A stretch of 64,000 nt of DNA from Bradyrhizobium paxllaeri. GTDB taxonomy: Bacteria > Pseudomonadota > Alphaproteobacteria > Rhizobiales > Xanthobacteraceae. Location: positions 3,534,001 through 3,598,000 of the forward strand of contig NZ_CP042968.1 of assembly GCF_001693515.2 (NCBI RefSeq), written 5' to 3'. Positions 51,718 through 60,443 of this stretch are shown here, piece after piece. The position numbers and the translations under genes are program-made. The notes under the pieces are model-generated. The model made no database searches. It saw only the letters and a list, made by a program, of their open reading frames with translations, and had not been told where the DNA came from. Numbering within the stretch: position 1 is the stretch's first letter; every line of letters begins with the position of its first letter.

Positions 51718-54120
51718 TCACTCGTTGATGATCGGAAGGGGAGTCACCGCAGGATCCGCCGTGCGCGCGAGCTGTATGTCCAGGAGACTGTCGAACTCCT
51801 TGCGGCTGCGCAGATTTGCCCGGCCCTCCTTCATGGCGTCGTGGAAACCATTGGCTCCAGTCAAGAAGGTAGCTTCCAGCATGACGAGGTCGCCCGATGC
51901 CACGTATTCCTTGATCTCGTCCAGATTCAGCCGGGTCAGGCGCCACCCATAGGGATCCACATACGGCAATCCACCTTCGCGCGAAGACTTGTCTCCGACG
52001 ATTGGGACTTTTGGCGGAATAATCTCAATGGAAACCAGACTGTCGTGGGATTCCTCGGATCTCCAATAGCCCACGAAGGCATGGCCGGTCAGCAAGACCA
52101 GGACCGGATAGACGCCGATATATTCCAGGCAGGAAGCGATCAGAAGCGCCAGATCGATGCAGGTGCCCGACTTGGATGCGAGTATCTCGCTTGGCGTCCG
52201 CAGGCGCTGCGATTGTTGGGAATACGCCGGGGGAGGGTTGATGTATTGCAGCCGGTATTCATTGACGAGCGCCGTCCAGATGGCCTGCACCTGCTTGTCG
52301 ACCGCGTTTGCTTCCGACTGATATCCGTCAAACCCGGCGGCTGGATCGTCGGTAATTCCGATGAGATATCTTCGCGACGAGTTAATGATCTCCAGGATCG
52401 CCGGATCCCTCGGCAATACAAATGACGGCAGCCACGGGTTATTGTTGGTGTCGTCGACCCATTCGTCGACGGGTATGAGAGTTACACGTCTGGTTTCTTC
52501 CCACGCCGTGCGTCCGCCACAGGTGACCTTTGCATAGACCGTCGATTGCACGCGTTCACGCAGCGAGCGTTGAAGGTTGGCGGTCAATGGAATCTTTACC
52601 TGAGGCGCCAGGGCTAGTTGGAAATCGTGGTCATTCAGAACAAGGTGTGTGTATCTATAGGGGTAGTTCTGTGCGCCAACGCAAAGTTCGACCTGCACGG
52701 TGATGTCTTCCAGAGCGCCTTCCACCAGTTTGGTCAAGGTAAGCTTGCTGATGAGCTCTCGATTGTTGTGCAGCAGCGAATAGTTGACTGCCTCGTCAAC
52801 GCCAAAGTCGACTTGAAGCAACTCGTTGATCGGCATGGCAGCGAATCGTTCGAGCTTGTCTTCCCGACTCTCCGTCTTGTTTGCTGCCGTTCGATTCGGT
52901 CGGGTGTCTTTTCGGGGCAGCCACCGGACCTTCTCGAACACGCTGTTGCCCATCCAGATCGCTATGGACGTGCCATGCAACCCTTCGTCCTTCATCGCCT
53001 CCCAGGCGCCGAGGAAGGACGTCGAAATGGTCGCTCCGTCGCCGGGCCGACACCATAGCCAGTAGAACGCCTGGAAGAAACGTTCGGCCAGTTCGTCTCT
53101 GATCTCATCGAGAAAGCCAAGAGCGGCATGCGCTCCCCGACCGACCAGTTCGCGGGCGGTGCGGGCGCCCGAATAGTATAGATTGAGCGTGATCACGTAG
53201 GGTGGGGCGTCTGGATTCACCAGTGCCTTGGCGAGATCGCCGAAACAGACCGGCTTCAGGATCTCGCGGCCCTCACGCAGCAGGATTCCATCGCAGAGTC
53301 TGTCGGAGGAATCGACGACGCCCTTCAAGCGTTCGGGATGATGCTCCCGCAAGTCCTTGTAGAAGTCCGGGAGGAGCCAGCCTGCCTGATGCGTGTCGAC
53401 GCCGGTGACGTGGATAGCTTCCCAGTTTCTGCGCCGGGCATGGCCGAAAAGTTCTGATAATTGCGGCGTGTTAAGAATCTCCATGTGATCTTCCCGCGTG
53501 CCGGTTGCATTGACCGCGGCGCGGATGCGATCCTCCTCGTCGTCAAACTCGTACAAATCTTTAAGCCGGCCCGGCGCGCCTTCGACAAAGAGCACAAGAT
53601 CGGGCGGTGGCGGTGCCACCGCTGGCCCGCCGTTGCGGAAGAGCCTTGTGATGAGCAGCGGCTGAAAGCGTCCTTCAGCGCGCGTCGCGGCGCTGATCAG
53701 GTATTCCCAGGGGATTTCCGATGCCGCCTCGCCAATTCGAGCGGCCTCCACGTCTTGTGGATCCCAATGATGTAGTTCCACTTCTATATGAATGACCGTC
53801 GACAACCGCTCGATAAAGTCGCGCTTGACCCCCAGATCCTTCAGATCTTCCACCGCCTGGCTGCCGAAATACTTGCGTTGCTCGAGGTCGTGAGCCCAGC
53901 GCGACCGCGCGCGCAGTATGTAGGTCCATTTTTGTGCCAGTTGTTCGAGCTTTGCGGTGCGCGAAAGGCTTGCTTCGAATAACTCCTTGTCCTGCGCACG
54001 GATCGTAATCGCGTGATCCGATTGCCCGGCCGGTGGTTTGGGAACCGACGCCGCTACAGTTGCCGCAGCTTTCGATTTGGCTTTTCTGGTGGCGGTCTTC
54101 CGTCCCGGTTGTTTCGCCAT
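51718..54120 (-). CDS. degenerate CHAT-like domain fused to a transglutaminase-like protease domain
   Basis: An 800-aa protein. After a basic, alanine-rich N-terminus (KQPGRKTATRKAKSKAAATV), residues about 100-400 resemble a CHAT (caspase-like) domain: EIPWEYLISAATRAE around Trp138, then AIHVTGVDTHQAG and ITLNLYYSGARTARELVGRG. The CHAT catalytic His and Cys positions appear to be Val241 and Tyr315, so that domain is probably inactive. Residues about 620-740 form an intact transglutaminase-like protease: Cys654 in SKSGTCIDLALLIAS, His680 in LLTGHAFVGYW and Asp722 in VDPYGWRL. ATG 54120 has GGGAG eight bases upstream. It is first in an operon with the lipase. Confidence 0.75.
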   Translation of the reverse strand: MAKQPGRKTATRKAKSKAAATVAASVPKPPAGQSDHAITIRAQDKELFEASLSRTAKLEQLAQKWTYILRARSRWAHDLEQRKYFGSQAVEDLKDLGVKRDFIERLSTVIHIEVELHHWDPQDVEAARIGEAASEIPWEYLISAATRAEGRFQPLLITRLFRNGGPAVAPPPPDLVLFVEGAPGRLKDLYEFDDEEDRIRAAVNATGTREDHMEILNTPQLSELFGHARRRNWEAIHVTGVDTHQAGWLLPDFYKDLREHHPERLKGVVDSSDRLCDGILLREGREILKPVCFGDLAKALVNPDAPPYVITLNLYYSGARTARELVGRGAHAALGFLDEIRDELAERFFQAFYWLWCRPGDGATISTSFLGAWEAMKDEGLHGTSIAIWMGNSVFEKVRWLPRKDTRPNRTAANKTESREDKLERFAAMPINELLQVDFGVDEAVNYSLLHNNRELISKLTLTKLVEGALEDITVQVELCVGAQNYPYRYTHLVLNDHDFQLALAPQVKIPLTANLQRSLRERVQSTVYAKVTCGGRTAWEETRRVTLIPVDEWVDDTNNNPWLPSFVLPRDPAILEIINSSRRYLIGITDDPAAGFDGYQSEANAVDKQVQAIWTALVNEYRLQYINPPPAYSQQSQRLRTPSEILASKSGTCIDLALLIASCLEYIGVYPVLVLLTGHAFVGYWRSEESHDSLVSIEIIPPKVPIVGDKSSREGGLPYVDPYGWRLTRLNLDEIKEYVASGDLVMLEATFLTGANGFHDAMKEGRANLRSRKEFDSLLDIQLARTADPAVTPLPIINE

Positions 54121-54346
54121 GCAAATGGCTCCCACTGGGAAATGACGGGCGGCGCTGCACCGGCCCCGTGAAATGGCATGCAAAATAAATGCGCGTTAAA
54201 GTAGTCATTGCTGATGTAGCAAAAATTTTGTCCCGCGCAAAGGGGCTTGCCGTCAAAGCGGCGATCGGTTGGGTTGCGTCGCGGGATTTCCGGGCGTCTC
54301 GTCGGCCGCGCGGAAGTAGCGCCAGAGGCGCCGCTCGATCAGTGAA

Positions 54347-54372
54347 GGTGGCCGGCGCGTTGGCCGGCCGCC
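54347..54372 (-). terminator. hairpin after the TctC-like gene
   Basis: GGTGGCCGGC (54347-54356) pairs with GCCGGCCGCC (54363-54372) with one mismatch around a six-base loop. It lies just past the stop of the minus-strand binding-protein gene at 54379 and is followed on that strand by TTCACT; a weak intrinsic terminator. Confidence 0.5.
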
Positions 54373-54378
54373 TTTACC

Positions 54379-55356
54379 TCACTGCATCTTGATGTTCGCC
54401 TCTTTCAGCACCGGCTCCCACTTCGCGGCTTTGGCGCGCATGAAGGCGTCGAAATCCTTGGGTGAATTGCCGACCGGCGTGGCGCCCATTTTCTCCAGCG
54501 CGGTGAGCACGACCGGATCTTTCAGCGCGGCGGCAAGATCGGCGTGGATCTTGGCGACCAGGTCGGGCGCCATTCCGGCGGGTCCGAGAAAGCCCCACCA
54601 CACCGAGGCATCGTAGCCGGGCAGGCCGGCCTCTGCGACCGTGGGAACATCGGGCAAGGCCTTCGAGCGCTGAGCCGTCGTCACCGCAAGGGCGCGCACG
54701 GCATTGCCTTCGAGCTGGCCGACGACTTCCGGCAGCGGGTTGACGCTCATCGGAATCTCGCCCGCGATCACGGCGGTAAGGGCAGGGGCGCCGCCCTTGT
54801 AGGGGATCGCCTGGATCTTGACCTTGCCCATGTAGTTGAGAAGTTCGCCGGCGAGATGGGCCGAGGTGCCATTGCCGGACATGCCGTACGACAGCGTTTC
54901 AGGCTTTTCGCGCGCGGTCGCCAGCAACTCCTGCAAATTCTTCACCGGACTGTTCTTGGACACCACGATCGCCAGCGGCGAATAGGCGATCTCGCTGATG
55001 GCGGTGAAGTCCTTGAAGGTGTCGTAGGGCAGTTTGGGATAGAAGAACTGGTTCAGCGGATGACCGCTGGCGACCAGGATCAGCGTGTAGCCGTCCGGCG
55101 CCGATTGCGTGAGCGCCTGCGAGGCGATGATCCCGCCGGCGCCCGGGCGGTTTTCGATAACCGGCTGCTGTCCCCAGGTCTTCGACAGCGATTGTCCGAG
55201 CGTGCGCGCCAGCACATCGACCGCGCCGCCGGCCGCGTAGGGCACCAGAATACGCACCGGTTTTGTAGGGAACGTCTCCGCATGGACAGTGGTGCCGGCG
55301 AGTGAAACGAGGGCTGCGGCGGCGATGGTGCGGACGAATGTTCGGCGTGGGATCAT
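54379..55356 (-). CDS. tripartite tricarboxylate transporter (TctC/Bug-type) substrate-binding protein
   Basis: A 325-aa periplasmic binding protein. ATG 55356 (AAGGACC eight bases upstream) gives a Tat-like signal MIPRRTFVRTIAAAALVSLA. Bug hallmarks are TFPTKPVRILVPYAAGGAVD, VIENRPGAGGIIASQ, SAPDGYTL and SVWWGFLGPAGMAPDLV. It is the outermost gene of the left arm of the aromatic-catabolism island and probably captures its carboxylated substrate. No TctA or TctB is present in the window. Confidence 0.93.
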   Translation of the reverse strand: MIPRRTFVRTIAAAALVSLAGTTVHAETFPTKPVRILVPYAAGGAVDVLARTLGQSLSKTWGQQPVIENRPGAGGIIASQALTQSAPDGYTLILVASGHPLNQFFYPKLPYDTFKDFTAISEIAYSPLAIVVSKNSPVKNLQELLATAREKPETLSYGMSGNGTSAHLAGELLNYMGKVKIQAIPYKGGAPALTAVIAGEIPMSVNPLPEVVGQLEGNAVRALAVTTAQRSKALPDVPTVAEAGLPGYDASVWWGFLGPAGMAPDLVAKIHADLAAALKDPVVLTALEKMGATPVGNSPKDFDAFMRAKAAKWEPVLKEANIKMQ

Positions 55357-55413
55357 GAGAGAAGGTCCTTGTTGCTGGATATCATTTGAGAATTCACGTG
55401 CCACGTCGCATCG

Positions 55414-56214
55414 CTATTCCGCGGGCGACGTTGTGGCGCCGCGCAGTCCGGCGCGGGCGATGGCGGCGCCGACCACGCCTTCCGACTTCACGTCGTTCGT
55501 GAACTGGCGGACAAAAGCCGTTGCCTGCTCGCGCCCTTTGGGGATGGCGATGGCGTGCCGCTCGATCCCCCAGCGTCCCTCGAGCACTTTCGAGCCCGGC
55601 AATTTGTCCGCCATCTCGAACAGCGTGGCCTTGTTGGTCGCGTAAGCACTGATCGCGCCGGCCGACAGCATTTCAATCGCGACGTCGAACGTGGCGGCGC
55701 GGACGATCTCGGCGTGTTTGAAATCGCGCGAAAGGGTGGCGTCCGAGGAACTGCCCGCGGTCACGCCGATGCGCAGTCCCGGCGAATCCATTTCTGCCGG
55801 CGTTGTCAGCGTGGACCCGCGAGGGACGAGACAGCCGAGCTCGATTTCGAGAAAGTGTGGGCCGAAATCCATATCCCGCGCCCGCACTGCCGTCGCATTG
55901 GTGAAGGCGACATCGACCTCTCCGCTTTTTACGGCGGCGAGGACGTCGGCGTTTTTGGCAAACACAACCGGCTCATAGGGAACGCCGAGCCGCCGCGCGA
56001 GCTCCTTGCCGAGATCGTGGCCGACGCCGCGCGGCTCGCCCGAGCCGCCGTCCGGCAGGATCGAGGTCGGCGTGCCCGGATAGAGTCCGGCCCGCAACGC
56101 GCCTGACGGTGCCAATATCAGCCGCGTTTCGAGGTCGGCGTCAGTGGCGAGGCCGGCGCCGTGCCAGGCCAGCGCGCCGGCACCGATCAGAAACGCAACG
56201 ATGATCCGGCGCAT
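55414..56214 (-). CDS. family 3 extracellular solute-binding protein
   Basis: A 266-aa periplasmic binding protein of the SBP_bac_3 type. ATG 56214 has GGGAG nine bases upstream and yields the signal peptide MRRIIVAFLIGAGALAWHGA. The fold is shown by APSGALRAGLYPGTPTSI, VGHDLGKELARRLGVPYEP, VDVAFTNATAVRARDMDFGP and GVTAGSSSDATLSRDF. Related proteins bind amino acids or small organic acids. It is transcribed leftward with the TctC gene 57 bases on, and is divergent from the TetR gene across a palindromic operator, so it is probably under its control. Confidence 0.88.
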   Translation of the reverse strand: MRRIIVAFLIGAGALAWHGAGLATDADLETRLILAPSGALRAGLYPGTPTSILPDGGSGEPRGVGHDLGKELARRLGVPYEPVVFAKNADVLAAVKSGEVDVAFTNATAVRARDMDFGPHFLEIELGCLVPRGSTLTTPAEMDSPGLRIGVTAGSSSDATLSRDFKHAEIVRAATFDVAIEMLSAGAISAYATNKATLFEMADKLPGSKVLEGRWGIERHAIAIPKGREQATAFVRQFTNDVKSEGVVGAAIARAGLRGATTSPAE

Positions 56215-56272
56215 CCGGACGCTCTCCCTGGTCATCCCGGCCTGTCCAGATGTTTGTTGACTAGACCTGATA

Positions 56273-56292
56273 TTTTGTACAAACGTACAAAA
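56273..56292. promoter_or_regulatory. palindromic operator, likely TetR-family binding site
   Basis: TTTTGTAC at 56273-56280 and GTACAAAA at 56285-56292 are a perfect 8-base inverted repeat with a four-base AAAC spacer. It lies 23 bases before the TetR start and 58 bases before the divergent binding-protein start, an ideal place for autoregulation and for control of both arms. Confidence 0.7.
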
Positions 56293-56315
56293 GTCGAGAG
56301 CGGAAAGCAAATGCC

Positions 56316-57041
56316 ATGACGCGAAACCCCAACATGCGGGAAGCCATCCTGAGTGCGGCTGAATTGCTGTTCTCGACCAAGGGCTTCAATGCCGTATCGA
56401 TCCGCGACATCGCGCTGGAGGCGGGCGCCAACCCGGGCAGCATCACCTATCATTTCAAGAGCAAGGACGGGCTGCTGCTCGAAATCTACAAGCGCCATTG
56501 CGGCCCGATGAACAAGCGCCGTATCGAACTATTGGTGGCGGCGCAGCGCGTGCGCGATGTGCAGGACCGGCTGGAAGCGATCGTGCGCGCCTATGTGCAG
56601 CCGGCGTTTTCGTCCTCTACGGATCTCGCCGGCGGTGGGGCGCGGTTCACGCGGCTGCGCGCCGTGATGTCGGCCGAAGGCAACGCCGTGGTCGGCCGTA
56701 TCATCGCTGAGATCTTCGACGACACCACGCATGCCTTCATCGACGCGATCGGGGAAAGCCTGCCGCATCTGCCGCGGACGACGATCGTGTGGCGGTCGCA
56801 GTTCCTGCTCGGCGCGCTCTATTACACCCTCGTCAATCCGGAGCGGGTGACGCGGCTTTCCCGCGGCGAAGCCGACGGCGCCGATATGGCGGAAGCGATC
56901 GAGCAACTCGTTTCGGCAACGGTGGCCTCCTTGCAGGCTTCCGATGTCGACCACATCGACAGCGCGTCTCGCCGGAGCAAGCCAATTCAGCCGCGCGCTG
57001 TTGGTGCGGCTCGAAAGCGGAAAGAAAATCCAGCCGACTGA
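56316..57041 (+). CDS. TetR family transcriptional regulator
   Basis: A 241-aa repressor-type regulator. The N-terminal helix-turn-helix domain is typical: REAILSAAELLFSTKGFNAV, SIRDIALEAGANPGSITYHF and KSKDGLLLEIYKR. The C-terminal ligand domain (FTRLRAVMSAEGNAVVGRII, WRSQFLLGALYYTLVNPERV) resembles TetR_C members of aromatic-degradation regulators. A basic tail (AARKRKENPAD) ends the protein. It should sense a substrate or intermediate of the downstream pathway and bind the palindrome in front of it. Confidence 0.93.
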   Translation: MTRNPNMREAILSAAELLFSTKGFNAVSIRDIALEAGANPGSITYHFKSKDGLLLEIYKRHCGPMNKRRIELLVAAQRVRDVQDRLEAIVRAYVQPAFSSSTDLAGGGARFTRLRAVMSAEGNAVVGRIIAEIFDDTTHAFIDAIGESLPHLPRTTIVWRSQFLLGALYYTLVNPERVTRLSRGEADGADMAEAIEQLVSATVASLQASDVDHIDSASRRSKPIQPRAVGAARKRKENPAD

Positions 57042-57076
57042 ATGTCGCGCGAAACCCATGCACTGCAGAAGGCACG

Positions 57077-57946
57077 ATGAACAAGCCCACGATTCCCGGA
57101 CCCGATCCCGATACGCGAACGCCGAAATTCAAGCTGCCGTCGCTGGCGTGCGACGCCCATACGCACATCTTCGGCCCCGGCAACAAATACCCTTATGCAC
57201 CCGGACGGTCCTATACGCCGTCTGACGCGCCGCTCGAAGATTTTCAGGCGCTGCACAAAAAGCTCGGGATCGGCCGCGCTGTCATCGTCAATGCCAGCGT
57301 GCACGGCACCGACAACCGCGTGGCGCTCGACGCCATCGCGGTGAGCAACGGGACCTTTCGTGCGGTGGCCAATATCGACGACACCATCACCGAGCGTGGC
57401 CTTCGCGAGCTGCATGAGGGCGGCTTTCGCGGCTGTCGCTTCAACTTCGTGCGCCATCTCGGCGGGGTGCCTGACATGGGTGCCTTCCACCGCATCGTCG
57501 CGATGGTCGCGCCGCTTAACTGGCACATCGACCTGCATTTCGATGCGATCGACCTGCCGGAATATGCCGAGATGCTGGCAAAATTGCCGGTGCGTTACAC
57601 CATCGACCACATGGGACGGGTCAAGGCATCCGACGGTCTCGACCAGCTTCCGTTCCGGACGCTGATCGATCTGATGCAACGGGACGAGAAGTGCTGGGTC
57701 AAGGTGTGCGGCTGCGAGCGCGTGTCATCCGGCGGCCCGCCGTTCCACGACGCGGTGCCGTTCGCGCGCCGTATCGTCGAGACCGCACCGGACCGCGTGA
57801 TCTGGGGAACCGACTGGCCGCATCCGAACGTCAAGGTGATGCCCAACGACGGCGATCTGGTCGATCTCATCCCGCTGTTTGCGCCGGAGCCGGAACTGCA
57901 GCAGAAGATTCTGGTCGACAATCCGGCCCGGCTTTTCGAGTTCTAA
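57077..57946 (+). CDS. amidohydrolase, 2-pyrone-4,6-dicarboxylate lactonase-like
   Basis: A 289-aa TIM-barrel amidohydrolase of the LigI group, which opens the lactone of 2-pyrone-4,6-dicarboxylate. Key features are SLACDAHTHIFGPGNKYPYA with the HxH pair, GFRGCRFNFVRHLGG, HIDLHFDAIDLPEY, YTIDHMGR and the C-terminal catalytic Asp in WGTDWPHPNVKVM. LigI-like enzymes do not need metal. ATG 57077 has AGAAGG in front; an in-frame upstream reading overlaps the tetR gene and is not used. It opens the plus-strand catabolic operon. Confidence 0.85.
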   Translation: MNKPTIPGPDPDTRTPKFKLPSLACDAHTHIFGPGNKYPYAPGRSYTPSDAPLEDFQALHKKLGIGRAVIVNASVHGTDNRVALDAIAVSNGTFRAVANIDDTITERGLRELHEGGFRGCRFNFVRHLGGVPDMGAFHRIVAMVAPLNWHIDLHFDAIDLPEYAEMLAKLPVRYTIDHMGRVKASDGLDQLPFRTLIDLMQRDEKCWVKVCGCERVSSGGPPFHDAVPFARRIVETAPDRVIWGTDWPHPNVKVMPNDGDLVDLIPLFAPEPELQQKILVDNPARLFEF

Positions 57947-57961
57947 GGGGGAGCGCGGGCG

Positions 57962-58966
57962 ATGGCGGACAAATGCGGGCGATACACATTCAGCCGGCGC
58001 GGCGTGTCCTTCGCCGGTATCGCTGCCTTGCTGGCGGCGTTGCTCCTTCCCCAAATCGCGCACGCGCAAAACTATCCGAACAAGCCGGTGCGGCTGATCC
58101 TGCCCTTTGGTGCGGGCGGGGTGGCCGACGTCACCGCGCGGCTCGTCACCGAGCGCCTCGGCGAAAAGCTCGGCCAGCGCTTCGTCATCGAGAACATGCC
58201 GGGCGCCGGCGGCATCAACGCGGCGCGCGCCGTGCTGTCCGCGCCCGCGGACGGCTATACGCTGGCGCTGTTCAGCAACGGCACCGCGATATCAGTGTCG
58301 CTGTTCAAGAACCTGACGTTCAACCCGGTCACCGATTTCGTGCCGGTTTCGAGCATGGGCTATTTCGACTTCATCTTCACCACGCAGGCGGGGCCGTCCT
58401 ATCCGACGCTGGCGGAATTCATCAAGGTGGCGAAGCAGAAGCCTGGCGCGCTCAATGTCGGCACCATCAACGTCGGATCGACCCAGAACCTCGCCGCGCA
58501 ATTGTTCAAATCGACCGCCGGAGTCGATGTCACCATCGTGCCGTTCCGCAGTTCGCCCGATGTGCTGATCGCGCTGTTGCGCGGCGATATCCAGTTGGCG
58601 ATCGAGAACTATAGCGCGGTGCAGTCGCACATTGCCGACAAGGCGGCGATTGCGGTGGCGTCTTCGGGGCCCGTGCGCACCACGTTTTTGTCCGACGTGC
58701 CGACGGTGAAGGAAGCGGGCGGCGGTGATTTCGAGGCGCGATCCTGGAATGCCATCTTCGCACCGAAGGGCACGCCGCCGGAAGTGATCAACACGTTCAA
58801 CGCTGCGCTGCGCGAGGTGCTCGAGGCGCCGGATTTGAAGAAGCGCGCGCTCGAGCTCGGTATCGAGGCCAGGGCCAGTTCGCCCGAGGAAATCCTCGCG
58901 CGCCTGAAGGCCGACATCGACAAATGGGCGCAAGTGATCGAGCGGGCAGGAATTGCCAAACAATAG
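57962..58966 (+). CDS. tripartite tricarboxylate transporter (TctC/Bug-type) substrate-binding protein
   Basis: A 334-aa periplasmic binding protein, 15 bases after the amidohydrolase. The signal sequence is SRRGVSFAGIAALLAALLLP with cleavage after AHAQ; Bug motifs are NYPNKPVRLILPFGAGGVAD, VIENMPGAGGINAAR, SAPADGYTL and WNAIFAPKGTPPEVIN. Its presence inside the catabolic operon suggests that it binds the imported aromatic or dicarboxylic substrate. Permease genes are absent. Confidence 0.93.
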   Translation: MADKCGRYTFSRRGVSFAGIAALLAALLLPQIAHAQNYPNKPVRLILPFGAGGVADVTARLVTERLGEKLGQRFVIENMPGAGGINAARAVLSAPADGYTLALFSNGTAISVSLFKNLTFNPVTDFVPVSSMGYFDFIFTTQAGPSYPTLAEFIKVAKQKPGALNVGTINVGSTQNLAAQLFKSTAGVDVTIVPFRSSPDVLIALLRGDIQLAIENYSAVQSHIADKAAIAVASSGPVRTTFLSDVPTVKEAGGGDFEARSWNAIFAPKGTPPEVINTFNAALREVLEAPDLKKRALELGIEARASSPEEILARLKADIDKWAQVIERAGIAKQ

Positions 58967-59021
58967 TCGCGATGCCGGTGCGGCCGGCCACGCGTAACGA
59001 GCCAAGGAGGAGATCCCGATC

Positions 59022-59747
59022 ATGAGCAATGCTGGCAAAACGGGCCTTGTGGTCACCGCGCATCCCGGCGATTTCGTCTGGCGCGCGGGCGGGGCGATCG
59101 CGCTGCATGTGAAGAAGGGTTATCGCGTCAAGATTGCCTGCCTGTCGTTCGGCGAGCGCGGCGAAAGCCAGTTCGCATGGAAGGAAGCGGGCGCGACGAT
59201 GGAGAAGGTCAAGGCCGGACGGCGCGACGAGGCGCAGCGCGCAGCCGAGATGCTGGGCGCGGAAATCGAATTCTTCGACGCCGGCGACTATCCGCTGCGG
59301 CTGACGGAGGCGCATTTCGACCGCATGGTCGATATCTACCGCGAGCTCAATCCGTCCTTCGTGCTGACCCACGCGCTGGAGGACCCCTACAATTTCGATC
59401 ATCCGAACGCGGCGCATTTCGCCCAGGAAACCCGCGTGGTCGCGCAGGCGATGGGCCACAAGCCCGGCGCCAAATACACCTATTCCGCGCCGCCGGTGTT
59501 CCTGTTCGAGCCGCACCAGCCGGAGATGTGCAATTTCAAGCCGCAGGTGATCCTCAACATCGACGAGGTCTGGGACATCAAGCGCAAGACATTCGAGATC
59601 CTCGCGGCCCAGAAGCATCTGTGGGCCTATTACGAGCGGGTCGCGCTGCAGCGGGGCGTGCAGGGCGGCCGCAATACCGGCAAGCCGATGACCTATGGCG
59701 AGGCCTATCAGCGGCTGTTCCCGATGGCGTTGGAGGAACTGGCATGA
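59022..59747 (+). CDS. PIG-L family protein, 4-oxalomesaconate hydratase (GalB)-like
   Basis: A 241-aa PIG-L/LmbE-fold metalloenzyme. The zinc motif normally PHPDDE reads [15 protein letters not shown], and the second ligand region is [15 protein letters not shown]. Most PIG-L proteins are deacetylases, but GalB of Pseudomonas uses this fold to hydrate 4-oxalomesaconate to CHA. The neighbouring PDC-lactonase-like and CHA-aldolase-like genes make the hydratase role likely. ATG 59022 follows AAGGAGGAGATCCCGATC. Its stop overlaps the aldolase start (ATGA). Confidence 0.85.
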   Translation: MSNAGKTGLVVTAHPGDFVWRAGGAIALHVKKGYRVKIACLSFGERGESQFAWKEAGATMEKVKAGRRDEAQRAAEMLGAEIEFFDAGDYPLRLTEAHFDRMVDIYRELNPSFVLTHALEDPYNFDHPNAAHFAQETRVVAQAMGHKPGAKYTYSAPPVFLFEPHQPEMCNFKPQVILNIDEVWDIKRKTFEILAAQKHLWAYYERVALQRGVQGGRNTGKPMTYGEAYQRLFPMALEELA

Positions 59748-60436
59748 AGACCGTCGTCGTCCGCAACATCAAGCGCACCGAGCCTGAACTCGTGAAGCGG
59801 CTCGGCGCACTAGGTGTCGCCACCGCGCACGAGGCATATGGCCGCTTCGGCTTGATGAAGCCCTATCTGCGCCCGGTGTGGATCGGGGCCGAAGCCGCCG
59901 GCACCGCCGTAACCGTGCTGGCGCAGCCCGGCGACAACTGGATGATTCATGTCGCGGTCGAGCAGTGCCAGCCTGGCGACATTCTGGTGGTCGGCTGCAC
60001 CACCGACAATACCGACGGCATGTTCGGCGATCTGCTGGCGACCTCGCTGACGGCGCGCGGCGTCAAAGGGCTCGTCATCGATGCCGGCGTCCGCGACGCC
60101 AAGTCGCTTCGCGAAATGGGCTTTCCGGTCTGGTCGAAGGCGATCTCGGCCAAGGGCACGGTGAAGGCGACGCTGGGGGCGGTCAATGTTCCCGTGGTAT
60201 GCGCCGGCATCAATGTCAAGCCGGGCGATGTCGTGGTCGCCGATGACGATGGTGTCGTGGTGATCGGGCGCAAGGACGCGGCGGATGTCGTGGTTAAAGG
60301 CGAAAAGCGCGTCGCCGACGAAGACGGCAAGCGCCAGAAGCTCGCGGCCGGTGTGCTCGGCCTCGACATGTACAACATGCGCGAGCCGCTGGCGAAAGCG
60401 GGTCTCGTCTATGTCGACGAGCTGGAGGAGGACTGA
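59744..60436 (+). CDS. 4-carboxy-4-hydroxy-2-oxoadipate aldolase/oxaloacetate decarboxylase-like
   Basis: A 230-aa RraA-fold enzyme of the LigK/GalC group, which cleaves CHA to pyruvate and oxaloacetate. The segment [20 protein letters not shown] holds the catalytic Arg and metal-binding Asp; [20 protein letters not shown] and [16 protein letters not shown] line the active site. ATG 59744 overlaps the stop of the hydratase gene, so the two last steps of the pathway are translationally coupled. It is closer to LigK than the RraA-family gene at 8557. Confidence 0.9.
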   Translation: MKTVVVRNIKRTEPELVKRLGALGVATAHEAYGRFGLMKPYLRPVWIGAEAAGTAVTVLAQPGDNWMIHVAVEQCQPGDILVVGCTTDNTDGMFGDLLATSLTARGVKGLVIDAGVRDAKSLREMGFPVWSKAISAKGTVKATLGAVNVPVVCAGINVKPGDVVVADDDGVVVIGRKDAADVVVKGEKRVADEDGKRQKLAAGVLGLDMYNMREPLAKAGLVYVDELEED

Positions 60437-60443
60437 GGTGGCG

